Positions 48,331 through 60,300 of a stretch of DNA of 64,000 bases are shown piece by piece. The stretch covers positions 172,983-236,982 of the forward strand of contig VZTI01001772.1 of assembly GCA_013397865.1 (NCBI GenBank). The letters are read 5' to 3'. Origin of the DNA: Struthidea cinerea (Eukaryota; Chordata; Aves; Passeriformes; Corcoracidae). How positions within the stretch are numbered: the stretch's first letter is position 1; each line of letters starts with the position of its first letter. The position numbers and the translations under genes were made by a program. The notes under the pieces are model-generated. The model searched no databases. It was given only the letters and a program-made list of their open reading frames with translations, and was not told the origin of the DNA.

Positions 48331-49084
48331 AGTAACTTCACAGTTGATCTTAATGTGGGAACATTTACACTATTTTCGTTACACTTGAGAGTTATAAAAG
48401 AATCTGTAAATCCAAACCAGCTTAATGAGTGATTGAAAGGGGGGCAAATTGGACTATAATAATATTGCTCCACAATCTTTAGTTTAAATCAGACTACATT
48501 CAGTGTGGTATGGATTTCCTCTTATAGAAATTTCATGGTTTTGGTGCTTTGTTGTTTGGTTTTTTNNNNNNNNNNNNNNNNTTGTTTTTTTTAATATGAA
48601 TCTTTCTTCTGGCAGATTTATTCTGAGTTATTCAGTAAATGTAATGCATTAAATCTGATCTGAAAACAAGTGTCTTTCAATACACAAGATAAGAAGGGCT
48701 TTTGAATGTTCACTCTTTCTAAGGCATTTATTGTCTTAGTGTACATCTGAATGCAATGAATAAAAATAGAAGAAAATTTCATTAATTCCAGCATAAAACT
48801 GTATGTCATGCTTCAGGGGGCAGCATTCTAACAATATACTGTGTTTGTCAGATTGAACTTGCTAATGTATGACGGTATGAATATAAATCCACATGGGACA
48901 GGACATTCTGATTTGCATGCATATATTATCACTTATTTCTATTTTGTCAGGAAAGTCAATCTTAAATAAGTAACTTCTTTACAGGGATTTTGTGGTGGGA
49001 TCTTTTTTGTTTATTTGTTAGTTAGTGAGTTTGTTTTTTACATTGGAGATTATTGGATTATACACTGTACTGCTGGATTCAAGC
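48331..49084. other. flank with assembly gap
   Basis: No gene. A T/G low-complexity stretch (48548-48592) is interrupted by a 16-base gap. An exact octamer ATTTGCAT lies near 48911. Confidence 0.6.
48566..48581. other. assembly gap, 16 N
   Basis: Run of N inside a T/G-rich simple repeat (TTGTTTGGTTTTTT on its left, TTGTTTTTTTT on its right). Probably an unresolved simple repeat of unknown true length. Confidence 0.99.
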
Positions 49085-49640
49085 ACAGCATTGAATCTGA
49101 TCAAGGGAGGTGACTGTCCCTCTGGTGTGTCCCCACCCTGAGTGCTGTGTGCAGTTTGGGGCTCCACAGCACAAAGCTTTAGAGAGTGTCCAGAGAAGGG
49201 CCACCAAGGTGGTGAAAGTCCCCAAGGGCAAGACTTAAAGCAGTGGCTGAGGTCACTTAGTTGGCACAGCCTGAAGAAAGGAATGCTGAGGGGTGACCTT
49301 ACCACAGTCTGCAACTTCCTCAGGGAGGGCAGTGGAGCAGGAGGTGCTGATCTCTCTCTGGTGACCAGAAATAGGACACAAGAAAATATAATGAAGCTGT
49401 GTCCGAGCAGGTTCAGATTGGACATTAGGAAAAGTTTCTCCACTAAGAAAGTGGTCAACCACTGGAACAGACAACCCAGCGAAGTGGTCATGGCACCAAG
49501 CCTTCCAGAGTGCAAGGACTGCCTGGATGATGCTCTTAGTCATATTTTTTAATTCTAGCTAGTCCTGCAAGAAGCAGAGAATTGGACCTGGTGATCCTTA
49601 TGGGTCCCTTCCAAGCTAAATTTTCTACGATTCTATCTGT
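49085..49640 (+). mobile_element. CR1 LINE fragment, plus strand, about 550 bp
   Basis: The longest CR1 copy here. Sense blocks: GTGTGCAGTTTGGGGCTCC, GTCCAGAGAAGGGCCACCA, CTGAGGGGTGACCTTACC, TTCAGATTGGACATTAGGAA, AACCACTGGAACAGACAACC and GGTGATCCTTATGGGTCCCT. It ends near CTACGATTCTATCTG. It includes the end of ORF2 and the 3' UTR only, with no intact protein. Confidence 0.95.
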
Positions 49641-49673
49641 CTAAATGGGTCAAAATAATATGCAAAATCTTCT

Positions 49674-49731
49674 AGGCAGACAGATTTCCACAGGACATGC
49701 TTAGGCAGACCGATTTTCACAGGACATGTTT
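49674..49731. repeat. 29-bp tandem duplication
   Basis: Two head-to-tail units at 49674-49702 and 49703-49731 differing at three positions (AGGCAGACAGATTTCCACAG against AGGCAGACCGATTTTCACAG). Immediately downstream of a CR1 3' end. Confidence 0.9.
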
Positions 49732-52459
49732 ATACCCAGTTCCTGAGATCTGGAGAAATTTTGGCCATGCCTCTGAGCTCACATACCAGGAGCTACAGAA
49801 AAGCAGAGAACTTGTCCCGTGAGGTGTTGAGTTCCTTCAAATGTTTTGGGTGTCTCTGAGAGTTGGGTGTTACGAAGAACCCTCTATGACTGAGCCTGCA
49901 GAAGCTACACTGGGGCCCTACAGGGTTTGAGAGCTTACTGTGTGCACCAGGAGACTGATGGCTTGCTGCATTGGACAGGCATTATGGTCCTTCTGTTTAA
50001 ATAGTCACCATTCTCTCCCCTCTTTACTCTCCTGCTCTTCCTCCCCACTCTGACTACAGTGGTGAAGAGCAAATTGGCCTTTCCATAGCTTGTGTCCCCA
50101 CCACCAGGCCATAATGACAGCTGGAATAATGCAGCCTCATACCAATCTTGTCCCCAGACGTAAGCTTTATCTTAAAATGAAAAGCTGTGTATAACTTTTG
50201 CTTATCTGATAGTGTATCATCTGTAAGTGGGTGGCATAGCAGCTGCTCAAACCTGTTCTATTTCTTCTCATTTATTTTTTCTCACTCAAGGCTTGCAGTC
50301 TGAATGTTAGGGGGCAAAAAAGGTGAATTCAGAATTGAATCTCCCTTTCTGTTATATCTTAGGAGTGAGATCCTAAAAAAAACCCCCTTCTCTATCACAC
50401 AGATAATATAATTTTCTGATTTAGGTTGATTATTCCAGCTTTCTTGAAAATGCTCCTAAGACAGATCAAACTGTTCATACAAATTCAGAATGAGAACTGG
50501 AATCTGTCTGGCTTCATGGTTCCTTGGAGACAAGCGATTTTAAGGACAATTTATGAATGTCTCCAAATGAAGGCAAATGCTGACACCCAGAGGCGGGATA
50601 ATGCAACACTTTACAGTGACTCATGCAAACGTGAACACTGAATACATGTCAAAAGGAGCTTCAGGAATGGTTTCTGAGGAACCTATTTACGTATTTACAG
50701 CTGTAATTCAGGTTAATATTTGTATAAACCAACTTTGAGCAGGACGTCAGACTAGAGACTTCATGAGGTACCTTTCAGCTGGAATTGCTCTGTGATTCTG
50801 TGACTGAATTCACACAACCATATTACATGTTAAGAAGAGCATGGGACTAGGGACTACTTACAGAAAGCTTCATTTAATTAATTAGCGTAGCATCACTCTG
50901 TGACAGAAATAAAGGAAGACCCAGCTACTTACATCATCACATCATTTTACCTCATTCTGTAGTATGAGGTAAGAATAACCTACAAAACAACCTTTTATCT
51001 TGAAATTCAATCAGTGTGGAAGGCTGTAAAATATGAGGAAATATTGGACCATAGTCCAGGAAGATATTTCATTAAAAAAAATTACACCTGTCCACAGAAA
51101 CAAGGCTAAAAATAAAATACATGATGGCCATTCATTGTTTTTATAAATTTAAGCTGCTGTGGATTTGCTGGTCTGCAGAAATATTTGTAAATATTGAACA
51201 ATCTTTGCCTTACAGAAAAAGCAAGGCAAGGCTGATCTAAGGAACAGCTTCCTATTGTCATAAGGGGCCTGAATGATGATTGCCATGGACATCACTCAGA
51301 AATAAATATGCCATCATATAACTAATAACTCTGTTATTATGCTTCAGTGCTGGCCTTTCCTAACTTCCAAGTGCCTTATTTCATAATATTAGCAATATTT
51401 TCTTCTGATAGATATGCTGTCATGTAGGATCAGTGTAAATGTTGGAGTTACTAAATTCTCCGCAAAGGCTTTAAGGGATTTTCTCTTCCCTGCCTTTTTC
51501 TCACCAGAATGTTCATCTTGTATATTTCTGGTTTCAGTGCACTGTGTGCATGAATCCAGCCCCTAAAGACATGAGTTTGCTCAGTCTTTGCCTGCCCTGG
51601 AAAGGAAGAGGATTTCTTCAATAACTTTTCCTGACACTGGCCTGTGCGGATGGTGCAAGCTCCCACTGCTAACAAGAAGAAAGACCTGTGGATCTGATGC
51701 CAAAAGCTCTCCAGGGATCTCAGATGTCTCTAGCTGGGATAAAGCAGACTGGTGTGTAGGACCGCATGCTGCTGGACGCAGTAAAATGTTTGTAGAGCCA
51801 TATCTTCTGCTGATGTCCAATACTTCTTGCAGCTGAGCTGGAGCCAGCCTATGGCGTTGCAGCTGAGGTGTGTTTGAGGAGAGGCAGCCTCTCTGCATGG
51901 CTGAGCACACTACTGTACAGTCCCAGCCTTTACTCTGATGCCTGGTGTACTTTAAAGACTCTCCTCTGGAAGTGGGACAGAGCTCTTTGTTTCTGCTCCA
52001 GCTCTTTCCATCTGCCTTTTTTTTCTCCATGACAGCTGTGGCCTGTCCTCATATTTGAAATAGGAAATTCAATTTTGTCTTGCTGTGAAGCCTGGGGTAG
52101 ACTCTGCTCCTGTCTTGCACCACAGGTCTTTTCTATCACTGCTGATCCTTATTTGGTGTTTCCAAGTCTATCTGTGGCTGCTCCTGGTTTCTCCTCACTA
52201 GATGGTATCTCTTCCACCTCTATATCACTTCATCCTTCCCTTCAGAAATAATTACAGAAGGAAAAAAAAAATCAGTTATTCTAGACAAGATTTAATTTCT
52301 GGTTTGGTGCATTGCCCATAAAATATATTTCTAATTCAACTTAGTCTCCTGTTCTCAGTCTGAACATCTTCCAACCTGTTGACAAGAACATTTTATTTCA
52401 GACTTGTCACCAAATTTTGGAAATAGATGGAGCCCCTGTTACCATGTGTGCTCTTAACA
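49732..52459. other. upstream flank, no gene seen
   Basis: Contains a CR1 tail (50735-50805). The antisense frames around 51581-52139 have no recognisable product. Confidence 0.55.
50735..50805 (+). mobile_element. CR1 LINE 3' tail, plus strand
   Basis: AGACTAGAGACTTCATGAGG, TACCTTTCAGCTGGAATTGC and TCTGTGATTCTGTGA match the CR1 terminus, with some divergence. Confidence 0.8.
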
Positions 52460-52621
52460 CAGAATCATAGAATCATTTAGGTTAGAAAAGACCTTTTAAG
52501 ATCATCCAGTCCAACCATTAGCTTAACACTGCCAAGCTCACCACTAAGCCATGTCTCTAAGTACCACATCTACATGTCTTTTAAATACCTTCAGAGATGG
52601 TGATTCAATGCTTCCCGCAGA
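52460..52621 (-). mobile_element. CR1 LINE fragment, minus strand
   Basis: Antisense CR1 3' end: AGAATCATAGAATCATTTAG, GATCATCCAGTCCAACCATT, AACACTGCCAAGCTCACCAC and CTTCAGAGATGGTGATTCA. Confidence 0.95.
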
Positions 52622-54215
52622 AACGACACAAGGTGACTCTGAATATTGAGAGGGAATAAGCTCATAAATGTGGGAGAGGCAATGCTTGGTGCTTCACTGC
52701 AGGTCAGACTGGGACAATGGCTTTAACTGCAGTGGCATTAAACTTTTAGGGCCACAAGATGGCAGACAGGAACAAGGCAAGACTGCAGGGAGCGGATTTA
52801 CAGAGTTACAGGTTTTCCTCACCTTTGAGCCAAATAATAGTTATGAACAGTGATTCATTTACCTTCTGGGCCACAATGGGATCTCCACAGCAAACAAAGA
52901 AATTTCTTCATTGATGTTGAAGGGAAGCACGTGACACTCAGGAGACAGTTGACACAAAAAACCAGCATAATAATAACTCAGAGACTAAAGACATCAAGTA
53001 GAATTCTGACTTTCATAATGATGATCCTTAAAATAAATATATTTCATAGGTACGAATTTTAGACTCTGAAGTAAGAGCATGACTATAATAAACAATCCTT
53101 TTTTTTCCTTGTGATTTTGCACTTTTCATTTTTTTCATTATTATCTGAACTAAATGTATCCATCAGGATGCAATCCCTGTCCTGATACAGTATGGATTAT
53201 CACCTTTTTCCCTAATTTAATGCAAATAACTATGTCACCTTAGGTGGCCAAAAGCCTGGGAAATCTTCCCCTGCTCCTGGGCTCTGCCCTGTTTGAGGCA
53301 GATAATCTTCCCACCAAAGCTGAGGCTTTGCTGCTCTGAGCAGCTCTGGGCACCCTGAGAGCTCACCCCCCGAGTGTGGCTGCCGAGGTCCCTGCCACAC
53401 ACAGTGCCACACGCAGCGCTCACTGCGAGGTGCCAGGGCCACTGCTCTGCTAAGTGGTTGTGACTTTTGCTAACAGTCCTGGAAGCAATTAACAAGTCAG
53501 TTTTCCAGCCCATGGATCTGGCCTCATGACTTACCAGTGCTTCTTTGAGTGTTTATTTGAGAGAGGGTAGTGGCTCTGTGCAGATTTGTCACCATGTGGC
53601 ATAAGCCGTGTACAAACGACACAAATACACTGTGCCTTAGCTAGGAGCTAAACAGCACCAGCTTGGCAGCTCTCCAGGGCACAGGCCCACTGAATTACAA
53701 GTGAAAATAAAATAGAGCAGCGTTTAGCCATTGCCTGCCATCTGAAGTGGCCCTGTTTGAGGGCCCCTGTCTTTGTGTCCCCCCCTGCCCTAGGCATGAG
53801 CAGTGTGCAGAAGTGGGGGAAGTAGGTGCAGTGGTCACCCACTTGACACCTGCAGACACTCCGCTCTCTGCAGACCATCATGTCTTCCCTGAAGGGTTTT
53901 ACTGCCCTGCTCCTCACTGCCAGAGCAGGGCAGTGAGGGGGGCACTGGGGCATCCCCAGTCCCAGAGGGCACCAGGCCCCTCCCTGGGGCTGTTGTACAA
54001 ATAATTTACTTGGTCTCTGGATATCTAGTAAAAACCAGGAGCCAGGACCTGAGGAGCAAGAGCAAGATGACACTGTAAATCCAATCCAGCAAGGAGATAA
54101 CACCAATGAGCTGCTACTGAAGACAAAGAAGAATTTTACTTAACTTTGTGCTGAGCTTTAGTCTTTGACACAGTGAAATACCCACCCTGCTGTGGTGGCT
54201 GGTGAACATACATTA
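52622..54215. other. flank with GC-richer patches, no gene seen
   Basis: GC-richer blocks at 53240-53470 and 53640-54000 break the AT-rich background. They carry open frames on both strands but no recognisable protein or paired splice sites. A 12-bp perfect inverted repeat lies at 53901-53934. Confidence 0.5.
53901..53934. repeat. 12-bp inverted repeat (hairpin)
   Basis: ACTGCCCTGCTC (53901-53912) and GAGCAGGGCAGT (53923-53934) are perfect reverse complements around a 10-base loop. Confidence 0.95.
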
Positions 54216-54580
54216 TGTTAGGGTGACCAAAAAGGCTTCTCCCAGGATGCATTGTTTTGTAAGTTGACCTATCCCAGTTTGAATTCCCCGGTGTGCTGCT
54301 AGCCTCTACCCCTTGTCACTCCCCCAGAGCTTCCCCATTGGTCCCCGTTCCTTAATCCCACCTTTTCCCCAGCCCTGGGAAAACCCCTGAGCTTGCCATT
54401 GTTCTCCTATTTGCCTCTGCAACCCTCAGCAGTGTGGATGCAATAAATGCTGCTGCCGGAACGCATGCAAGCACCCTTTGCGACTCTTTGCTACCGACCA
54501 TAATAGTGAAACTGCCCGTGCGTCTGTGGGGGCACGCGGGACCCCACGGAGCCGGACAGGGGTGGTATTACCCTGCTGCA
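54216..54580 (+). mobile_element. ERVK-type solo LTR, plus strand
   Basis: Starts TGTTAGGGTGACC and continues with CTTCTCCCAGGATGCATTGT, CCATTGGTCCCCGTTCCTTA, CCTCTGCAACCCTCAGCAGT and a poly-A signal CAATAAATGCTGC near 54440. The following GC-rich U5-like part ends near CCCTGCTGCA. Higher GC and CpG than its surroundings. The right edge is estimated and no clear target-site duplication was found. Confidence 0.65.
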
Positions 54581-54599
54581 ATCACCTCTTACTCACATA

Positions 54600-54820
54600 A
54601 GCCCCTTCTCCACACACCATGCATGGTGAAATGGAGCTGAAGGAATGTATAACCTGTTGCTCTATCTTTAGATTGCTTCCCATATGGGAAATGTTGATCT
54701 TTTACTGTTTGAAATGTATAAAAGTGGGTAGGTAATATTCTGAGAATGCATGCAGACATAATAAACAAATTTTTCTACTTCATGTGTGAATTGGCTTCTT
54801 GCATGCCAGGTAGAACCATA
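54600..54820 (+). mobile_element. second LTR-like segment
   Basis: TATAAAAG (54717-54724) followed 35 bp later by AATAAAC (54760-54766) gives an LTR-like promoter and poly-A arrangement. Upstream is GGAATGTATAACCTGTTGCT. Not firmly recognised as a family. A GC-rich stretch (54825-55010) follows that could be residual internal sequence. Confidence 0.4.
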
Positions 54821-55645
54821 TTTGGGACAACAGGGATGGGCTGAGGCCCTGTGGCTGGCCAGGGAAGGGCTGTGGTGCTGTGGGGGCTGTGGATCAGCCA
54901 TGAGAGCCCCAGCTGAAAAGGAGCTGCCAGGGGCTAGGTTGTGCCATGGCCCAACATTCCCAGTGGGATGGGGGCTGCCTCAGCTGCTCCAGCTCTGAGC
55001 TGGCCCTGAGTCCTGAAGCCATCCCTCCTGCCCTTGCCATTGTAACAAAACCTGATATTCCTATTGCTAATTTCGTCTTATTATTTTGTGACTGGGATTG
55101 TTGCCTCCTGGCTTTCAGCTAGCGTTTTAAGATTTTGATTTCACCTAGTAAGCCCTAAATAGTCAAGTGATGACAGTTTGAGGGATGACCAGTGTTGGCA
55201 CATGTAGTCTGCCTGGGAAAATGGATCCCACCTTCACATATGGAGGCTTGACACTTGTTTCCAACCAGGCAGAGTGGAAGTTAGAGCAGTCTTTTAGGTC
55301 CCAGCAGAGTGACCAAAAGTCCAGGCTGGAGAGGTCTCTTTGGCTTGCCTAATTGGGCTGATCTGCTATCTGTAAATAATTACATATTCATTGGACCTCT
55401 GGGTTCTGTAGCACTTTTCTGTTCCCCATTCTGTATCTTCACTGGGTGAGAGACTGGACTGCCACTGGTTAATTGCTCAAACAATTGACCACTTAACCGC
55501 CCATCACTGTTGAACAAGATAAGGGAAGATGTTGATAAGAGGCAAATCTTATGAGGCTGGATAGTGCTTTTTATCATGCCAAGGGCCTTATACAAGGGGC
55601 TCAGCTGTGAAAACTCACCTCTGGAAAAGTATTGGCACATTCACA

Positions 55646-56200
55646 TGTAGCCTGAAGGTATTCATCTCTGCTGATGGGCCATAATGGTCGAGAACTGATT
55701 CCACTTTGTTGATGTAAGAGGCATCTTAGAAGGTGTCATAAACCATCAAAGACTCCCAAAGCGTCCCATAATCCAAAGTATTACATCATCCAGTATAAAA
55801 CTTCCTGCCCCAGGAGAGGTACCTGGGTGTTCCCACTTGAACCTGAGCAAATAGAAATCCAGTGGACTCCGTGTTTCATGGGCTTCCCCCATGCTGGATG
55901 GATCAAGATCATCACTTGATAGATAAGACCGGGACCCCCACTACCAAGAAGACAAGCAGAAGAGGACCAAGGGGATGTCGTCAGGATCCGTGGAATGGTG
56001 ATATTTTTTCTATTTAATCTGTCTCTCTGTCACTCTCATTCTCTCCTCCCACTCTCTTTTCCTATTTTTTCTCTCTCTCCCTCTCTATGTCACATTTACG
56101 GTTAAATAAAAATCCATACTATTGACTTCAGCATATGGTCTAATTTGAACCTTAATTTGGGCGGAGACATCTCTTTGATAATTTTAATAACTGGATCTTA
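55646..56200 (+). mobile_element. avian LTR (ERV), plus strand
   Basis: Begins TGTAGCCTGAAGG, then CTGCTGATGGGCCATAATGG, CATAAACCATCAAAGACTCC, the TATA box CAGTATAAAAC (55794-55800), CACTTGAACCTGAGCAAA, GGATCCGTGGAATGGTGA, a CT-rich block (56016-56093) and AATAAAAA (56105). The order is that of a complete U3-R-U5. No internal genes follow, so it is probably a solo LTR. Confidence 0.65.
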
Positions 56201-57307
56201 GCACACTGCACTGGCTCTCTTGGCTTGGCCTCTCAGCTGAAATCTGAACATATTTAAAGAGCCCATGCAGAGATGATCCTCAGGAAGCTGGATACATTCT
56301 GAAGGAACATTAAAGTTTTGATGGAAGTAATGAAAGACTGTCCACCTTTCTGTAAACAAGTTAAAAATATTTTAAGGATGTTTTGATAAAATGCCCTTCA
56401 GATTACGAGTTGGAGAGTGATGGCAGAATTATCCCTCTTGTCTATTAGGCTGCCTTGGTTCCTTTTTAATATTTAGATTGAAACTGCTGTGATTTCTTGG
56501 TCCTTAATACAGGTTTTACTGCCTCGTCTTCCTGTGCTGTAGTGAAAGGGCAAGAATGTGGAGGGATAGATGCTTTTGTGGAAACTGAGAATGAAACTGT
56601 TTTATTGGGAAATAAAACAGTTTGTTAAAGATAGATATAGCCTCACTAAATATTGGGGAGTAGAAAAAAGTGTTGCTTTCCTCGATCTGTAGATGTCCAT
56701 AAAGAGCTCACTTTTCTGACTGTTCTCTTTCGTGTTTCCTATTTCCCTGAATATTTCATGTGGGATTTCTCCACGGGAGCAGTGACTCAGACCATGCAAA
56801 CCACCAACTCTCCCACTTACCCTCTTGCGAAGCAAAATTTATTTGAGCTAAATTGGGTGATAACAGTCAGGGAGGAGAAATGTTTGCCTTTTCAAGTGGA
56901 GAAGTCAGAGAACCCTCAGAGTTCTTGAATTAGATGAATTGCATCTCCTAGTTGATCCCCTTGTATCCCCAAAGAAAGAACAAACTTTAGGCCACACTGG
57001 ATGTGCTCTGACTTCAAGCCAGGATATTATCACCTACCAGTGCCAGGATTGCCGCCTTTGCTCTTATTTACAACCGTGCTCATATAGAGCAGAGAAAATA
57101 TGACTCAAAGCACTCTCTGGTAGTTTAGAGGTCATATGATACAGACATTGCAAGGAACTGAAACAGGTTAGACATCAGTCTGCAATGGCTTGGCCAAAAA
57201 TACAGGATCTTTCTTCTTTGAGGTCTGAGTGTATGTACTTCAACATGGTGGAAATAACAGTCATCTATAAATATATTTTCATGCAATAACAGTATTCATG
57301 CAATATA

Positions 57308-57359
<52 letters not shown>

Positions 57360-60300
57360 TACGCACACTTATCTCTCTGTATATGCACACATATGATGGG
57401 AGCCACGTGAAATATCTGTTCTGTTCTATGGTATGTTATGCATATACCAGAACAGATAATATACATATGATCTGCATATAATATACATATTATGGATATG
57501 AACCTATGTGTATTATAGATACATTTTTATACAAGAATCAGACTAACATATCTACCTTTACGTACATATCTGTCTATATACACACACACACATTTTCCAC
57601 GTGTGCATACTCATTTACATACATACATCTGTGTATCGTGAGTGTAGATGATCTACCTGTATGTATACATACAGCATTTATGTGATTCCTAAAATTTAAG
57701 CCTTTTATGATAATATGCTATTCAGTAGCCATAATTCAGCTCTTTGTTGCCTAGAGACTGATGTCAAGAACGAAAGCACACTGCTCTTAGTCTCTTTCTT
57801 TCAGGCCATCTATGAGAGAGAGACACAGTACTGAGGCAGAGATCCTGATTTCTGAGACCCCACATGACTTTCATACCAGATACTGAATATTGAAATGTCA
57901 ATACTAGTAATCATCCCAAGCACTGTACTGTAAACAGGATTTTTGAAGCCATTTGTATAGACTCCTGCTGATAGTAGTTACATTCTACTGAAATTTAAAC
58001 AAATATGATGTGCAATGAGGCATTTCTTCTGTGAAAAGTTGTGCAATTGTATCAATCCTGAAAAAGCCAGGCAATGCCTTTCCATGTCGTCATGTCCACC
58101 TGACTTAGTGCCAAAACATATCCTCCTAATGACTTTCTAAATACCAGGACTATGGCTAAAATGATCCAGCAGAAGAGCTGATTGAGAATCAATTTCATGG
58201 CTTTTCAACAGCAATCTGTTCCAGCACTTCAGATTTCCTGCCAAGAAAAGAAAATGGAATTTATTCCTCCTGGGCATGCAGGAAAAAGAATATTCTAGGT
58301 TGTTTTCCAAAAGAAAGATTATTATGGAACTTCTCTGTCTGTTACTTCCCTCATTGCTGTAGATTTTAAATCTAAAGTTTAATTTCAATCATATTTAATG
58401 AGTTATTTTAGTCCCAAAACTTTGATGAAAAATTATGGCAGGGAAATGAGAGAGATAAAATTAGCATCTCTGATGAGAAAAAGGTTTAAGTCTGAACTCA
58501 ACTGATATTTCTTTTGTGCTTTGCAGGTTAGTCATTCAGCGTTTTCATGTGGCAAGTCAGTCACCATGGGCATAGCTGGAATCAGCTGGGAGTTAGGAGG
58601 AAAAGGAGAATTGTGAGAGTACAGATGTGGGGAAAATGGAGATAAATTTCAGCTTTTAAATTAAAACTATCCTCTGTCGGAAGACAGGCTTCAGTAACTA
58701 CAAATATTCAGGTACATTTTTTCCATATGTGATTGACTCAAAGATTTGTTTCATCTCTTACCAGCCCCATGAGTGCCCTTTGCAGCCTAAGCTGGACAGA
58801 GATCCAGCTTTAGACTTAGAGAGCACTCAGGGAGGCTGTTTAGCCAAACGTGAGAGAGTCTCTCATGCGTCTTGTACTATAGTTGGCCACTGTAAGTGAC
58901 AGTATCCTTTGTGCTATTTTCACATTCTTTTGCAAGTTGTTTGCTAACTGCTTCTGGCAAGTCATACAGCAGTGGCCTTAGAAAAACTCCTGACTTTTGT
59001 CACCTTTTCACAGCATTTAGCATAATCTAAACTCCCTTAATTGGTGTTCCTTAATGAATTACACTGGGATACTGAAGTTAATAATTTACAATGGAAATAT
59101 CCTTGCAAGTTTTTTTTCCTCACACTATCTCTCAGAAGCTACTTTTTGCTGATATAAAAAGGCCAGGGTCAGACATAGGTAAAATTTTGGGGGGTTAATA
59201 AGCTTTCAACTGACAAGCACTAGTCTACATGGGAAGGATTGTTAGCAGAAACTCCATATAATATTACTAAAAGGCTATGATAATGGAAACTGTTCATGGT
59301 CAGTGCATGTATTGCTACTTGTCTGCAAAGAAGTTGTTGCAGTGGTGCCACAACTATCCCAGCTCTCGTTCAGAGTAAAATTAAGATTTATAAGTATTTG
59401 TCAGGACAATTGCTTCTATTAAAAGCTACAGTATCCACTTAGGAACATAAGAAAGAGAATTCTTTATAATTAATCTGATTTATGTGATACCAGCTCATTC
59501 CTACTTGAGTGTTTAGTATTCCAAGCTTATACTTGCTTGTATACAAGCTTATGCAAAACTCATGTACTACATCTCCAAACTTTATCCCTCGGTTGTGAGG
59601 GCAAGCAGCACTCTGTAGCCCATATCTCTTAATTTAAATTATATCCTCTGATAACAGGATCACCTGGCTTATACAGCTTACTGGGGAGGGTTTTTGCTTC
59701 AAGCTATCCTCTGAAACATGCTCAGACATTCCTTTCTGGTAGCGTTGCTAGGTGGGATAAACCAAAAGCATGCTGGGCACATGTTAATGGTTAAAGAATA
59801 CAATCACATTTGACTGTTTCAGTGAGACTTTCACGTTATTGATTTTAGTAGTAAACACATAGAAGCTGTTTTTCAGCTAGGCACCCAACGTACGTCAACC
59901 ACCTTCAGCCTGAAACATAGAGCAATAAAATCTATAGTCCAATACCCACCATCATTCCAGAGCACATTTAAACGTGTCACCTTTGTTGCAGGACAGGTGT
60001 ATAACTGGTCACACAATGAGCACATCTGTGCAGCTGCTGGATCACAGGATGAAGAGGGCATTTCTGATGTGCCAAGTGCATGAACATCTGTTCTCTGGTC
60101 CTGACAAAGGCCTAGGCTAGCTATCTGCAAGAGGATTGCAAAGTACAATTATGTCTTAATAATGTCACAAAGTTGAAACGCATTCAGTCATCTCATAGAC
60201 TGCCATTAGGTTGGATATGTTAAATATGTGACAAGCACAGTGCCATTAAATGTGGGCTTTAAATGTGCCCACAAATGTCTGCAAAGTTTACTGAAGAGAA

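Noticed and set aside
49018..49552. Frames of 96-165 codons near 49.3 kb
   Set aside because: They are inside a truncated CR1 element, mostly its 3' end, and are not intact ORF2.
51581..52139. Minus-strand frames of 70-149 codons
   Set aside because: No family recognised, no splice or promoter context and low-complexity composition; most likely chance.
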